Shown here one piece after another: positions 23,273-33,775 of a stretch of 64,000 nucleotides of DNA. Each line of letters begins with the position of its first letter. Within the stretch, counting starts at the first letter, position 1. The DNA is taken from the NCBI GenBank assembly GCA_024734495.1, contig JALMQS010000099.1, positions 71,057,335 through 71,121,334 of the forward strand, written 5' to 3'. Under the pieces are notes generated by a model. That model had not been told where the DNA came from. It saw nothing but the letters and a program-made list of their open reading frames with translations, and ran no database searches. The DNA comes from Forficula auricularia. Lineage: Eukaryota; Arthropoda; Insecta; Dermaptera; Forficulidae. Both the position numbers and the translations under genes were made by a program.

Positions 23273-23577
23273 AGATGTTAAAATCATTCCTTTGGATTTA
23301 TTTCCTTCCAAATGTTTTATAGATTCAACCAGGTCGCTTAAAAGTTCCAAATTCAAACTATTTACAGGAGGCCTATTCATTTCAACAATAGACACCCCTA
23401 AAACAAATGTAAATTTAATAATTATTATTATAAATCTAGTTATTTTTCCGAAAATAATTTACCTGTTTTTTCATTTGTTTGTACATTCACCAAATTGTTT
23501 GCAGTTGTAAAAGATCTCTGAGCTAATAATATGCGTTGATTTGATTGATTAAAAATTCTTCTCATCAATTTCGACAT
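23273..23577 (-). CDS. ECI1: ECI1 exons 1-2 (start codon, mitochondrial presequence)
   Basis: Exon 1 (23577-23463) starts at ATG and encodes MSKLMRRIFNQSNQRILLAQ followed by RSFTTAN. It is rich in Arg, Ser and Leu with no acid, a typical mitochondrial targeting sequence. Exon 2 (23398-23273) encodes GVSIVEMNRPPVNSLNLEL, then SDLVESIKHLEGNKSKGMIL and TS, the start of the crotonase fold (MNRPPVNSL is a family signature). It joins ANDKVFSAGLD of exon 3 in phase 0. Exon 2 has one T too many (TTTTT at the LL/S junction, about 23339-23343 on +), which shifts the frame; with four Ts the frame matches the family throughout. This looks like a homopolymer error rather than a biological lesion. Confidence 0.88.
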
Positions 23578-24055
23578 GCTTAAATTTGAAGAAAATTGAT
23601 TAATTATCAATTTTGCATAAATAGGTTATATTTTTTTACTTATAAAACATTCAAGAAATTATTTTCAAATGATCAATTACATAATAAGAAATAAAAATAA
23701 TAGTAGGTTACTATTATTAAATACGTACATTAAATATCTTTAATTGAATAAATCTTTTAACCAGAAAATATAATTAAATTATTTTAATGAAATATAAATT
23801 TATTCATAAAGAAATTCACATATAATGATATTCACATGAGGTGGAATTCTTCATATGAAGTGGAAGAGTTGATACATTGAACTTTAACCGATAAAGTTTA
23901 TTTGAGATGCCAGGAATAAATTATCTTTGACAAGATAAAAAAAAAACGTAATGGACCAAGATATCCAACATATGAAATTTTTATATATATAATTTAAAAA
24001 TTATATGTAATTTATTTTTTATTTAAAGAAAGATAATAAGTTTAAATTTTTATAA
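23578..24055. promoter_or_regulatory. Upstream region of ECI1
   Basis: AT-rich region before the ECI1 start on -. The promoter is expected here, but no TATA or initiator motif is distinct enough to place. No coding signal. Confidence 0.25.
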
Positions 24056-24800
24056 ATAATTGTAAACAAAGAGGTTGTCCTCTGCTTGATGCAAATAAAC
24101 ATACACACATATATATATCGAAATTATATATATATCAGATATATATAAAATTAAGGTTTTGTCTGTACATTGCTCCAAATCACGCCAAATTTTGGTTGCA
24201 CACGTTTCAAGCAAAGTTATGAACGAAAACACCCTCAACAAAATTCCTGTGTGTCTGTATGTCTGTCTGTTTCAGTGGTTTCCGAAAAGTTGCTCACGAT
24301 TCACATAAAAAAAGCTGAAGGGATTATTATGAAATTTCATATTTATATCAGATGTCTTCTAACTTACGTTTTTAGCTATATAACGTTTTGATATTTTGAC
24401 CCCAGAAGGGGGTTTGGGGGGGCGCACTAATGAAAATTATCAAATAACTCCTAAACTATTAACCCTACGGCAAATTTTAAGATAAACAAAGTTGTAGGAG
24501 ATGTGATTTCTAACAACTTTTGTTTAGAAAAATTTCCCCAAAAATCCGCCCAAAAAGGGGAGGCAGCTAGTATATATATATATATAGGTATATATATATT
24601 ATTTATTTGTTTGAGACTATAGTATTGGTCTTCATCATCAGTCTTTTTTTAATTATTAATATTATTCATGGAGTCAATAACCGTATGGATATTGAAAATT
24701 TTCGATCTTTACTCAGCTAGGACCCATAGTTAAAACTAAAACCTCTTTGTTTTTTTTTGTGAATCAACAACACTTCTACTCTAGGCAAAACAAAAAATTT
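24056..24800. mobile_element. Foldback-family copy interrupted by a Helitron-like sequence
   Basis: The left arm at 24062-24140 (GAGGTTGTCCTCTGCTTGAT) and right end near 24740-24795 match the foldback family of 22500-22865. Between them, 24150-24565 looks like a non-autonomous Helitron: low-complexity TGTCTGTATGTCTGTCTG, ACCCCAGAAGGGGGTTTGGG, and an end GGAGGCAGCTAGT before an AT repeat (24557-24573), which resembles the CTRR-type 3' end. The Helitron call is tentative. Confidence 0.5.
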
Positions 24801-24859
24801 TCAATTAAATAATTGTAAAAATAATAAATTTGTAATTTTAATAATTTAGGATGAATACC

Positions 24860-25195
24860 TCTCAGGATTTTACTCCGAGACTTACGACAAGTCCGCAATA
24901 AATGAAAAAATTGCACTTTTTGGCCCCTAGACGAGACCCCATGTAATTTTTGGAAAACCCGTCAGGTCCTAAAATTCATTCTGATTGAATAGTATAATTT
25001 GTGACTTTGGTTGAGAATAAAGTAATCGTTACCTGAGAACACTTTGGAGTCGCGCTTTGCCTCGAGACCGATTACAATACTTTATCAGCTTTGCATGCTT
25101 ATTTACTAAAGTACAGATAAGAGGCGAATGTCGTGTGATAACTCAGAGTCAATTTACTGCAGTTTCGCGTGGACTTAAATTATATATCGTCGCCC
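24860..25195. mobile_element. DNA-element remnant and first of a pair of direct repeats
   Basis: 24890-25010 is related in inverted orientation to 60240-60330 (CCATGTAATTTTTGG; GCACTTTTTGG). 25060-25190 (AGACCGATTACAATACTTTA ... TTTCGCGTGGACTTAAATTA) is repeated directly at about 25961-26090. Confidence 0.5.
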
Positions 25196-25440
25196 CAGTG
25201 TAAACCGGCTAACTCACAACAAGGAAATTTTACAGGGCAGAGAAAAAAACAAACAAAATTCAATATTGTTGTTATAGAAAGAAACTATTTTTCACATTTT
25301 TTTTCTACAACTTACGATTGTAATTTTAAGTAGCTGTTTTACTTTGGCGATGCTGCATTTCTTTTTCTTTCAAAGGGTATTAATATGTCATATATGATAA
25401 AAAATGGATTTAGCAGGTTTACACTCTTAAGGCGATGATA
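25192..25440. mobile_element. MITE with GTGTAAACCTGCTAA ends, second copy
   Basis: Ends AGTGTAAACCGGCTAAC and TTAGCAGGTTTACACTC; the interior matches 22105-22350 closely. Confidence 0.75.
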
Positions 25441-25740
25441 TAGTACTCTTTCTTTTTGCTTCTCTCAGGGCTTGTTTGTATATGGAGAATATTACAGTCT
25501 GTTCTATTGATGATGGAAAGTCTAAACATATTCTCTATATACCAACAAGCCCTAAGAGACTAGGCAAGAGTACTAATATATGCTTCCTACATTGACCCTT
25601 TCGAACCCTGATGAAGGAGTGAAGATCCTCCGAAACATCGGTTTCAAAATAATATTATAAGGGGAAAACATTTCCAATAAATGTTATTTATTGGAAGTAG
25701 TCTCTTGTTTATTTCTGGACTGCCTTCAATCCAAGCCTAA
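25441..25740. mobile_element. Hairpin plus hammerhead-like element fragment
   Basis: 25445-25580 forms an imperfect hairpin (AGGGCTTGTTTGTATATGGA with TCTATATACCAACAAGCCCT). 25590-25735 resembles the right arm of 3455-3838 (CCAATAAATG, TGGACTGCCTTC) and includes the hammerhead-like motif at 25603-25645. Confidence 0.65.
25603..25645 (+). ncRNA. Hammerhead-ribozyme-like motif (canonical core)
   Basis: GAACC, CTGATGA (25608-25614), stem II GGAG...CTCC, GAAA (25632-25635), a short imperfect ACAT stem III, NUH triplet ATC (25637-25639), and GGTTTC (25640-25645), which pairs with GAACC as stem I with one G-U. Confidence 0.55.
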
Positions 25741-25830
25741 GGTATTAATTAATATATCAGTCTGTCTCCAAAGAAAAACTTCTAACGTATTTAAAACTTA
25801 ATATTTTTTAATTTCCTTTAAATTAAAGCA

Positions 25831-25958
25831 TGTTCAATCCAATAGTAAATTTAGGACCTAACATAATTCGATAATCGCAGCTTATAGAAAGAAGACAGCC
25901 ACCTGCAGGGCTATGGCTCTAATTAAAAAAGAAAATGTAAAAAACAAAAACAAACAAT
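25831..25958 (-). pseudogene. Stray ECI1 exon 4 fragment with flanking intron
   Basis: 25831-25919 on - encodes SHSPAGGCLLSISCDYRIML then GPKFTIGLN, the oxyanion-hole exon of ECI1. The next 40 or so bases (intron side) match the ECI1 intron upstream of exon 4 almost exactly, up to AAACAAACAATAA. Differences from copy 1 in the exon are mostly third-position changes (CGA for CGT, GGT for GGC, TTT for TTC). It is cut off before the catalytic Glu and lies upstream of the ECI1 start codon, so it cannot be part of the normal transcript. Confidence 0.85.
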
Positions 25959-26291
25959 AAGAGACCGATTACAATACTTTATCAGCTTTGCATGCTTATT
26001 TACTAAAGTACAGATAAGCATCGAATGTCGTGTGATAGCTCAGGCTCAATTTACTGCAGTTTCGCGTGGACTTAAATTATATATCGTCAACAAATCAGCG
26101 CGGTCAAAATAATTCTTGTTGACGTATCAATTATTCTTTGATATATTAATGAGAAAATTAAAATTTATTTAATATCATTATTTCAAGTTAGAAATATATA
26201 AGTTCAAATATTATTTTCACTCAATATTTGACAAAAATTCCCTACATTAGAGTCGCTATCGAATAAAATGTAGAAAACCTTCAGTTTATAT

Positions 26292-26480
26292 ATCGTCGCC
26301 TAAGAGTGTAAACCTGCTAACTCATAACAAGGAAATTTCACAAATTTAGCAATGTTGTTATCGAAAGAAACAATTTTTCACATTTTTTTTTCTACAACTT
26401 ACCATCTTAATTTTAAGAAGCAGTTTTACTTGGACGATGTTGTATCTCTTTTTCTTTCGAACGGTATTAGGGTAAAGTAT
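26292..26480. mobile_element. MITE with GTGTAAACCTGCTAA ends, partial copy
   Basis: Starts AGAGTGTAAACCTGCTAAC and follows the family body to about 26465, but the right end is replaced by the next element. Confidence 0.65.
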
Positions 26481-27615
26481 CCAGTAAATAGTTGACACTT
26501 TTTTCGAAAAAGTAAAATAATAAGAAAACCGCGGGAATGAATAAATTGCAATAATTCATTCTGTATAGTATGACCTTCTAGCAACAAAAGTGGAAATTAC
26601 TACTATGCCACCATCCCGCCGGACATCGTAATTGTGACCAGCTAAAACAAGCAGAGCACTTGAAGTTGTAATTTTGCTAGTTTTTCTTATAAAAACTCAT
26701 AAGCATTTTGTTGCGATATAAGTATTGGAAATATTTATTATTTTATCATTGTGGGTGAAGTGGCGGTTGATTTGTGTTCTTGGAATGTTTAAAATTTATA
26801 ATCTATTTAAAATGACACAAAAATGTATACAATTTTTTTTGAAGCCCAGGGTGTCAATTACTCAACTTAGAAATGGTTATTAAGTATTGATGAGTAGATG
26901 ACACCGGTTGTCAACTACTCGCTAATTGTATAATTTGATAAATCGGATTTAATTAAATTAAATTTAGCAGTTCATCATCAGCGGGAAACTCAGCCCCTGA
27001 CATTTTTAAGATTCCAGAACTATCGTGACCAATAGATAACACAGGGTGTCAACTATTGGAATTAGATAGTGTCAACTTCTGATTTGTGCCTTTGACATTT
27101 CGTAGATGCTTCCGACGAAGTGAAATTTCAGGAACTATTCTCAAGAGACTATGGAAGATGTTCGACTGCATAAGACACCAGATAAAACTGCAGCCAAGAA
27201 ATTTAAAGTCCCTACGATCACCTTGAAGTACAAGGTTGAATGGAAACACCCAATTAAAAGGTGTGTGAAACGGTTGCCACCATTTCAGCAATGCAAAAGT
27301 GTGGCAGACTCTGGGAGTGGCCAGAAAGGGTAGATAAGCCCGAATACGAATGGAAGGCTGTGCTATTTCACATCAACGATCCAGTTAAAATGAGTAAAAC
27401 TAGAAATAATTTTTTTGTCACTGAACTATAATATCTATGATTCTGTAGAAAAGCCATACGCTAAATAAAAATAACATTCCTCTGGGTTCATACTTTACAA
27501 AAACCAATCAATTTAAAGCCTTTTCTTAATATATGTCAACTACTGATCCAAAAGAGTGTCAACTACTAAGTTTTTTTTTCGCCGGGTGTCAACTATTGAA
27601 TCGATTCCCTTTTTA
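26464..27615. mobile_element. Element with repeated GTGTCAACTA(C/T)T motifs
   Basis: The left end reads AATAGTTGACAC (26486-26497) and the right end GGGTGTCAACTATTG (27584-27598), in inverted orientation. The same motif recurs inside at about 26850, 26905, 27046, 27068, 27534 and 27556. Two related motifs (AGTAGTTGACC) stand at the very end of the window (63966-63994). The interior has no intact frame. Family unknown to me. Confidence 0.6.
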
Positions 27616-27689
27616 GAAAAAAAATATATATTGTTACATTCACCTTCCTGAATTATTGCTTGCATAATTAGGATGCCTGGAGCCACCGA

Positions 27690-27865
27690 GCGATGCACGG
27701 TAACCCCTGATCCCCCCCTCCCGAAACCACACACCTCGCCTCCACCACTGCACCCCCACTCCGCCCCACCCCATCCCAATAACCGCGCCTCCCACCCCCG
27801 GATCCCCCACAACTGCACCCCACCTCCTGCACCTCCCACATCCAGCCCACCCCGCACACAGTTTT
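27690..27865. repeat. C-rich strand-asymmetric island
   Basis: About 170 bases almost without G on +, made of CCCC, CCACC and CACCCC units, in very AT-rich surroundings. Overlapping open frames on both strands are side effects of the composition. Confidence 0.85.
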
Positions 27866-28117
27866 TGCATTTCTAGCTTTCTAATGGTCCACATATTATG
27901 TGTATATGGTATTTGTTTACTCGTATACCAATTTGCCCACATTCGTTCATATTGATAAATAGGAAAATAATAATAAAAAAAAATAATCGTATAGGATCTG
28001 AAATAAAAACATAAAATTAAATAAGATTTGTTTCCAAGATATATAAAAAAAAAAAACACTTCAACCACTTTATTTGTAAACACACCTGTTTTGTTATGAT
28101 TTAGACACCTGTTAATT

Positions 28118-28304
28118 TTTTTTTTTTTTTTTGGCTTTTCGGCCTTTCTAGCCATAAGCCTAATTACGATACTAGCTATATTTTTAAAATTTGTCTCTAC
28201 CCCCGGGGGTCAGATTTTAGCTGGCTGCCTCGAGTCGGATTCGAACCCGGGTCTCCTGGTTAGCTCGCTGTCACGCTACCGCCTAGCCTATCGACCCCCC
28301 CCCC
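28118..28304 (-). mobile_element. tRNA-derived SINE (family 2) with clear target duplication
   Basis: Same family as 20466-20670. The flanking direct repeat ACCTGTTAATT is at 28107-28117 and 28305-28315. B box GGGTTCGAATCC on -. Confidence 0.9.
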
Positions 28305-28315
28305 ACCTGTTAATT

Positions 28316-29384
28316 AAAAACAAACAAAAAATTCCTAATTTTAAAATAATATATTAATATTTGCTATAACCTATTAGTGGGTTTTAAAATTAAAAAAACA
28401 ATTAAAAATAAAAGGTAATTGAAAAAAATGTAAACAAACTTTTTTATTGAAATTTTCATCTATCAATAATTACTTTAATAAAGAAAAGATCAGTTAAGAT
28501 TAAATTTGTATAGGTCCAGATCTAGCCAGATCGCTTTCTCATCCTCAAAACTTGTTAATAGAATTTATTTCATCAAAATCGGTAGGGCCGTTTTCAAAAT
28601 AGAACCAAGATACAAATATATATATAAATAAATATACAATTTTTGCTCGTTTAATAAGAGTAGATATATGATAAAAAATGAATTTAGCAGGTTTACACAC
28701 TAAGGCTACGATATAATTTAAATTTTAAAGAGGATATTTGAATATGACAATCTAAACAACTTAGTCAAAACATAAGACCGACGGATAGACGAGTATTCAG
28801 TCTAATTCAATACTTTTCACTCAAGTCGGCTTAAAACCAAAGAGATATTTCAAAACTTGCAGTAAGACATACTTAGAAATTTTAGCCCGAGCTAGTTTGT
28901 CTATTTAGGTTCAAGTCGACATGACTTGTCTAACATAATTCACGAGAATTAAAGTTGTTTAAGTCACAATTAAATTTACTTATCTAAGATAAAATATAAG
29001 TACCTAGGCCATTTTTATTTATTTCATTCAACATAGAAATAAATTTAATTATGACTGAAGACATTCCTGGAATTTGACTTTTATTGGAAGGTGAAGAATT
29101 TTTTGGGCGAACGCTATGTGTTCTACCGTCCAAAATTTTTGGTGGCCCCCTCTTAGGCATATAAGCCTTCACCTCCTGGGTCATAATCCTCCTCTGGAGT
29201 ATCTTGATATTCAACTCATAACTCAGTTATATTAAATTTTGAAGGTGAAGATTAAATTTTTATATTAATTGAAGAAAATTTTATCATAATTTATGGTATA
29301 AAACAATTAATAATAAGATAATTTTTCATTTTAAATTTTTTATAAATAAAGAAATGGTAAATACATTTTAATCAAATGCAATTA
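28316..29384. other. Intergenic AT-rich DNA
   Basis: A fragment of the GTGTAAACCTGCTAA MITE end is at 28675-28710 (TTAGCAGGTTTACACACTAA). An open frame at 28984-29214 on - has no recognisable family. Nothing else supported. Confidence 0.5.
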
Positions 29385-29934
29385 CAGTAAACTCTAGTTT
29401 ATATCCGCGGGCGGATTAGCCGCAATGCGCGGTGAAGAAGAGGTGTTTTATCTCGAAACAACAAAAACTGCTGACGGATTATTTTGTGCATAAGTAAACT
29501 TTAAAAACTATCTAACTATGTGCACACATACATATGTTTAACTTGTAAAATAATACATTTTTAAATCTGCTTCTACTGTACAGGGCTGCATTAAGCAGTG
29601 TAGAGGCCCCTAGGCAATGCAAGTCTGGGGGGCCAATATCCCCTTATGTAGGTAGGTCTCTAGTTAGAATGTAGCATTTAAACCATATAACAACACCAAA
29701 TTTTAATATTTCGGTATTAATGAATGTATGTCATTATTGGGCCCATAAGCGGCGCGGGGCCCATAGGCTGTTGCCTACATTGCCTATTGGATAATGCGGC
29801 CCTGCTACTATGAATAAACATTTTTCAAAAGCATTCTTGTGTTGATTTGTGTCCTTTTTTTGACTATTTTGCGGGTTATCCGCGGTTGCGGCTCCACGCA
29901 AATCCCAATTCCATGGATAAACGAGAGTTTACTG
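29385..29934. mobile_element. pogo/Tigger-like MITE with TA duplication
   Basis: Ends CAGTAAACTCTAGTTTATAT and, on -, CAGTAAACTCTCGTTTATCC, flanked by TA on both sides (29383-29384, 29935-29936). The subterminal GCGGATTAGCCGCAAT / GGTTATCCGCGGTTGCGGC also pairs. A hAT-like MITE is nested inside at 29581-29804. Confidence 0.8.
29581..29804. mobile_element. hAT-like MITE nested in the pogo-like MITE
   Basis: Terminal inverted repeats CAGGGCTGCATTA / TAATGCGGCCCTG, and an 8-base imperfect target duplication CTACTGTA / CTACTATG (6 of 8 match), fit hAT elements. Confidence 0.75.
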
Positions 29935-29936
29935 TA

Positions 29937-32900
29937 TTTAAAGAAAGATCATTTTTTTAGTTAAATATGAATATGTTTTGAACGGTTTTTTTTTGTTAAA
30001 CTATCTATGGTGTAAAAGAAATAAAAAAATGAAATCGAGTTGTTTTTAAAAGTTGATATTGATTTCATTTATCATCAATGAAAACTACTTTAGTGGATTA
30101 CTTTAGGGGATGAAATAATGTGTTCTCATTAGAAAATTATATAATTATTTTTGAAATCGCCTCATAGGAAAATAAAAAAGTAACTTCAAAATCATAATAG
30201 CCTTGGCCACGAAAAAAATTTGTTTCTTATAAATTAATATACCAATTTGCTTTAAAAAATAACAATGTTCATTTTATTTGAATCTTATCTAATTGTTCGA
30301 AAAGAATTACAGAAATTTAATTTGAAGATTTTTTAACATAATAAATATTATTATTATTATTGGGGGTTTAAAGACGCATCGACTGCTAAGGTCATTATCG
30401 CCTGGAATTTCTGAATACATTTCAGTTTTAATTACACACACATCATAATAAATATAATTTTAACTTTAGGTTTATATTTCAACTTTTTAGAAAATAAAAT
30501 AAATTGAAACTATTTTTATTTATTTTATTAAAAATTTGTGTTCGTTAAAAAAAAAATTGAATGTTTTATTAATAGACTAAATTCTGTTAGCATTTTGTGT
30601 TATATACAATTTCACTATTATAATTTTGTTTGAAAGTAAATCTCTATTACCAATATTTCACATTTATTCTCAATAAAAATATATTTATTTATATGATCTT
30701 GAATATTTTTTGTTGTAATTATAATAAATATGTTGTATCAGTCGGTTGAATTTATTTTTTCAGAAATATTTTCCTGTCATTTTATATAATTATTTTTTTA
30801 TTGAACCAGAATACACCTTGAATTCTGTACATATAAAATGTGTTTTTTATACAGCAATAGATAGACAATTAAAAAAACTGAGTAAATACATCACCCACCT
30901 GTTTGTTTATACATAAATTAGAGATTCTTTGTGGAATTTTATAATTCTTTACTTTAAAATATTTTTTCTTTTTTTTTTATGTGTTATTTTATAATCTGAA
31001 CTACGCGATTTACTATTTCAAAAATAAGCCATAATGATCCTTCTTGAAAATAATAATTCATAAAAAAAGGGATTTTTTCTAGGTTCACTCACTAAAGAGT
31101 AAATGCAGTTTATTAGATTCGATTCTCGGTTGGGATTGCTGCCGTCATCTATTTTTAATAATTATTAAAAAAAGAAAAAATTTGAAGAATAAGGTTTTAA
31201 TTATTTATAGAGATAATAGATCGCCTAGTTCAGATTCTTTGTTTTAAATAATATTAGAGAAAATAAGTTTTACTTTAATGAGAGATTTACGATGTATTTA
31301 AAATAAAAAAAAAAAATATTTGAAGCTCATTTTATATTATAGATATATTATATTTTTATTTGTGTATTGTATTTATCAATAACTAATAAAAATATAGAAT
31401 ATTAATCTATAAATAAAAAAATATATTAATAAAAGAAATATAAATTGAATATCATTATTAATTAATAATAATGGAAATGTTTAAAATTTAGGAACAATTA
31501 GAATTAGTTATTCTTATTCACTTTTTAGAAATTACCAAAAGAAAAGTGAAGTAAAAGGCTTCTATGTAAACAATCACAATATAAAAATTGTATACAATTG
31601 TATTAATAATTTGTGTTCCTAAAATTTAAATTAACAATTTATTAATTCTTAAAAAACAGTTATGAAATATATATATATATATTGGTTGTGTAATGCATTA
31701 AAAATAATGATATAATACAAGATTATCAAGGCGAATGAAGTGATTTAAAAAAAAATGAGATCAGTCTCAAATGAAAAGTCGGTGGATATGGAAAATGCTC
31801 TAAACTTAGGCAAAATTTATAACCAATTTGGTTACAGAAAAAGCCTTAATTAAAAAAAAAAAATACTTTGGTTTAAAATAGAAAAAAAAAATGCTTATTG
31901 ATTTATATATATATATATATATATACATACATATTTATATAATATGCACTAAAATCGACAAATACTTGAGAAAATCAATTTCTAATATTAGTATTTTTTT
32001 ATCATATTAATATTATTGAATTAATTTTAATATTCAAAAAACAATTATTTAAATTCAAGTGGAGAAATAATAAAAAGAAAAATGGGAAATTAAGATTCAC
32101 TTTCATTATATTTATATAAAGAAATATAAAAATTCAAATAATACTGGAGTGTGATATTTAATAAAAATATCTAGTTAAAGAAAATTATTTAAGAAACATT
32201 ATTAGTTAGATTAAAAAATAAATTATTACAGTTTTAATACTTTATAATTAAAAAACTTTTCCTAAATAAAATATTTTCAGTCACCTGAAGATAAGTTTTT
32301 TAAAAGAACTAGATTTCATCTTCATCAACTTGAAGTTTTGTCTCGTAGTACTAGATTCAGTCTTGTGACAAAGCCTCTTGTTTTAAACTATGACATCTTT
32401 TATATCATCTGAACAAATATCACGTTGAAGAGAGAATTCAGTTCATTATATAGAGGTGCAAGATGAAATGTTTTAAAGAAAAAAGCCATAAAACTCCAAA
32501 ATAAAATGGAGAACATCTAGATCTAATTTTTCAAAAAAATAATAATAAAAAAATAAAAATATGCTAATAAATATTTTTTTTTTTTAAATAAATAATTATA
32601 AATATATTTTTTGTCATCACAAGGCTTGTTTTTATAAATTAAATTAAAAAAATTAAGGTAAAGAATAAAATTTTGGGTAAAAATTATAGCACCTTATATT
32701 ATATTTGTACAAGAAAAAAAATTAAATAAGTAGGACAATAACAAATAACTAATAATGTTACCTATTTCAATAAAACTAAAAAAATAGATAGTCATTTCCA
32801 GAAAATTAAAAATGATTTAATTTAAATAAATTGTGAATTTGAATATTTAATTAAAAAAATATAATTATATAAAATTTCAATTTATATTCAGATATTGCGA

Positions 32901-33775
32901 TACCGGTTTCAGTGCAATATACGTTCCAAAAGTAATTTTAAATAACGGCAATAGAAAGAGAGCTAAACTTATTGAGTATAAATTATTTTTATTTATATAA
33001 TGTCGATTAACTTTTATCAAAATATATATTCCATTTTCAAATTTTCAAAATTTTAAATTCCCTAGATATTATAAAAGTATAAATTCTAAAAAAAAGTTTG
33101 AAAAATATAAATTTCTAAATAATCTATTAAAGATTAAAACATCAACATATTAAGAATTAATAAATATAAAATAAGACAATTATTTATTTTCAAAATATTA
33201 ATAATGCTAACAATTTTTAAAATGATTGAAAAGAAAATTCTAGCTAAACATATTTTATAATATTAATTTATTTATTATTTTTTTTTTGTTTGTTTTTTGT
33301 ATTTGTTTTTTTGTATTTTTATTTTTTTGTTAAAAATATTAATGGTTTAAATTTTTTTTTTTTGAAATTTGAAATATATATTTTGACCAAGTATAAACAA
33401 ATTTGGCCTGAAAAAAAAGGGGGGATGAAAGAAAGCAAAAAATTTGATCATATTGTATCACGATTATTAAAATTGATAGTGATAAACAAAATGCTTTCTA
33501 ATTCACGTTCCCTTTTTACTTATGTGTTTTTAAATACGGTCCTTAATAGGTCATTCACAACCTGATGATTTTCCTCGAAACAAGTTAGGAATGCCTAATA
33601 TTATGGTATTGTATTATACTATTATTTACAAAACTATAATCCTAATGAGTGAATGAATGTTTTAACCAGGCAAGTGGATGACTAGGGTTTCATTCTCCAG
33701 ATATTCTTTAAGTAAGATTTAAGTAGAATGAACGTCTATTGTTCAGCACTTGGAATGTATGTGATTTAAAGTCGG
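29937..33775. other. Long AT-rich region, 3' side of INO80D
   Basis: Extremely AT-rich with homopolymers and AT microsatellites (for example 31665-31681, 31908-31925). 32270-32470 is somewhat more complex (CACCTGAAGATAAG, GTAGTACTAGATTC) and could be INO80D 3' UTR. The open frame at 33290-33565 is low-complexity Phe/Lys and not a gene. No RNA gene found. Confidence 0.5.

Noticed and set aside
24557..24575. Firm Helitron call from CTAGT end
   Set aside because: Only one terminus is suggestive and no Rep/helicase or 5' TC end could be paired with it, so it is listed as tentative only.
27540..28155. Overlapping open frames on both strands rich in Gly, Trp, Pro
   Set aside because: They are created by the C-rich island and its lack of stop codons; no family pattern, no splice structure.
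33290..33565. 91-codon frame
   Set aside because: Low-complexity Phe, Lys and Ile from T-runs; no homology recognised.
33545..33580. CTGATGA followed by CGAAAC near 33563-33582 as a hammerhead
   Set aside because: The segment between them cannot form stem II and the flanks do not pair.
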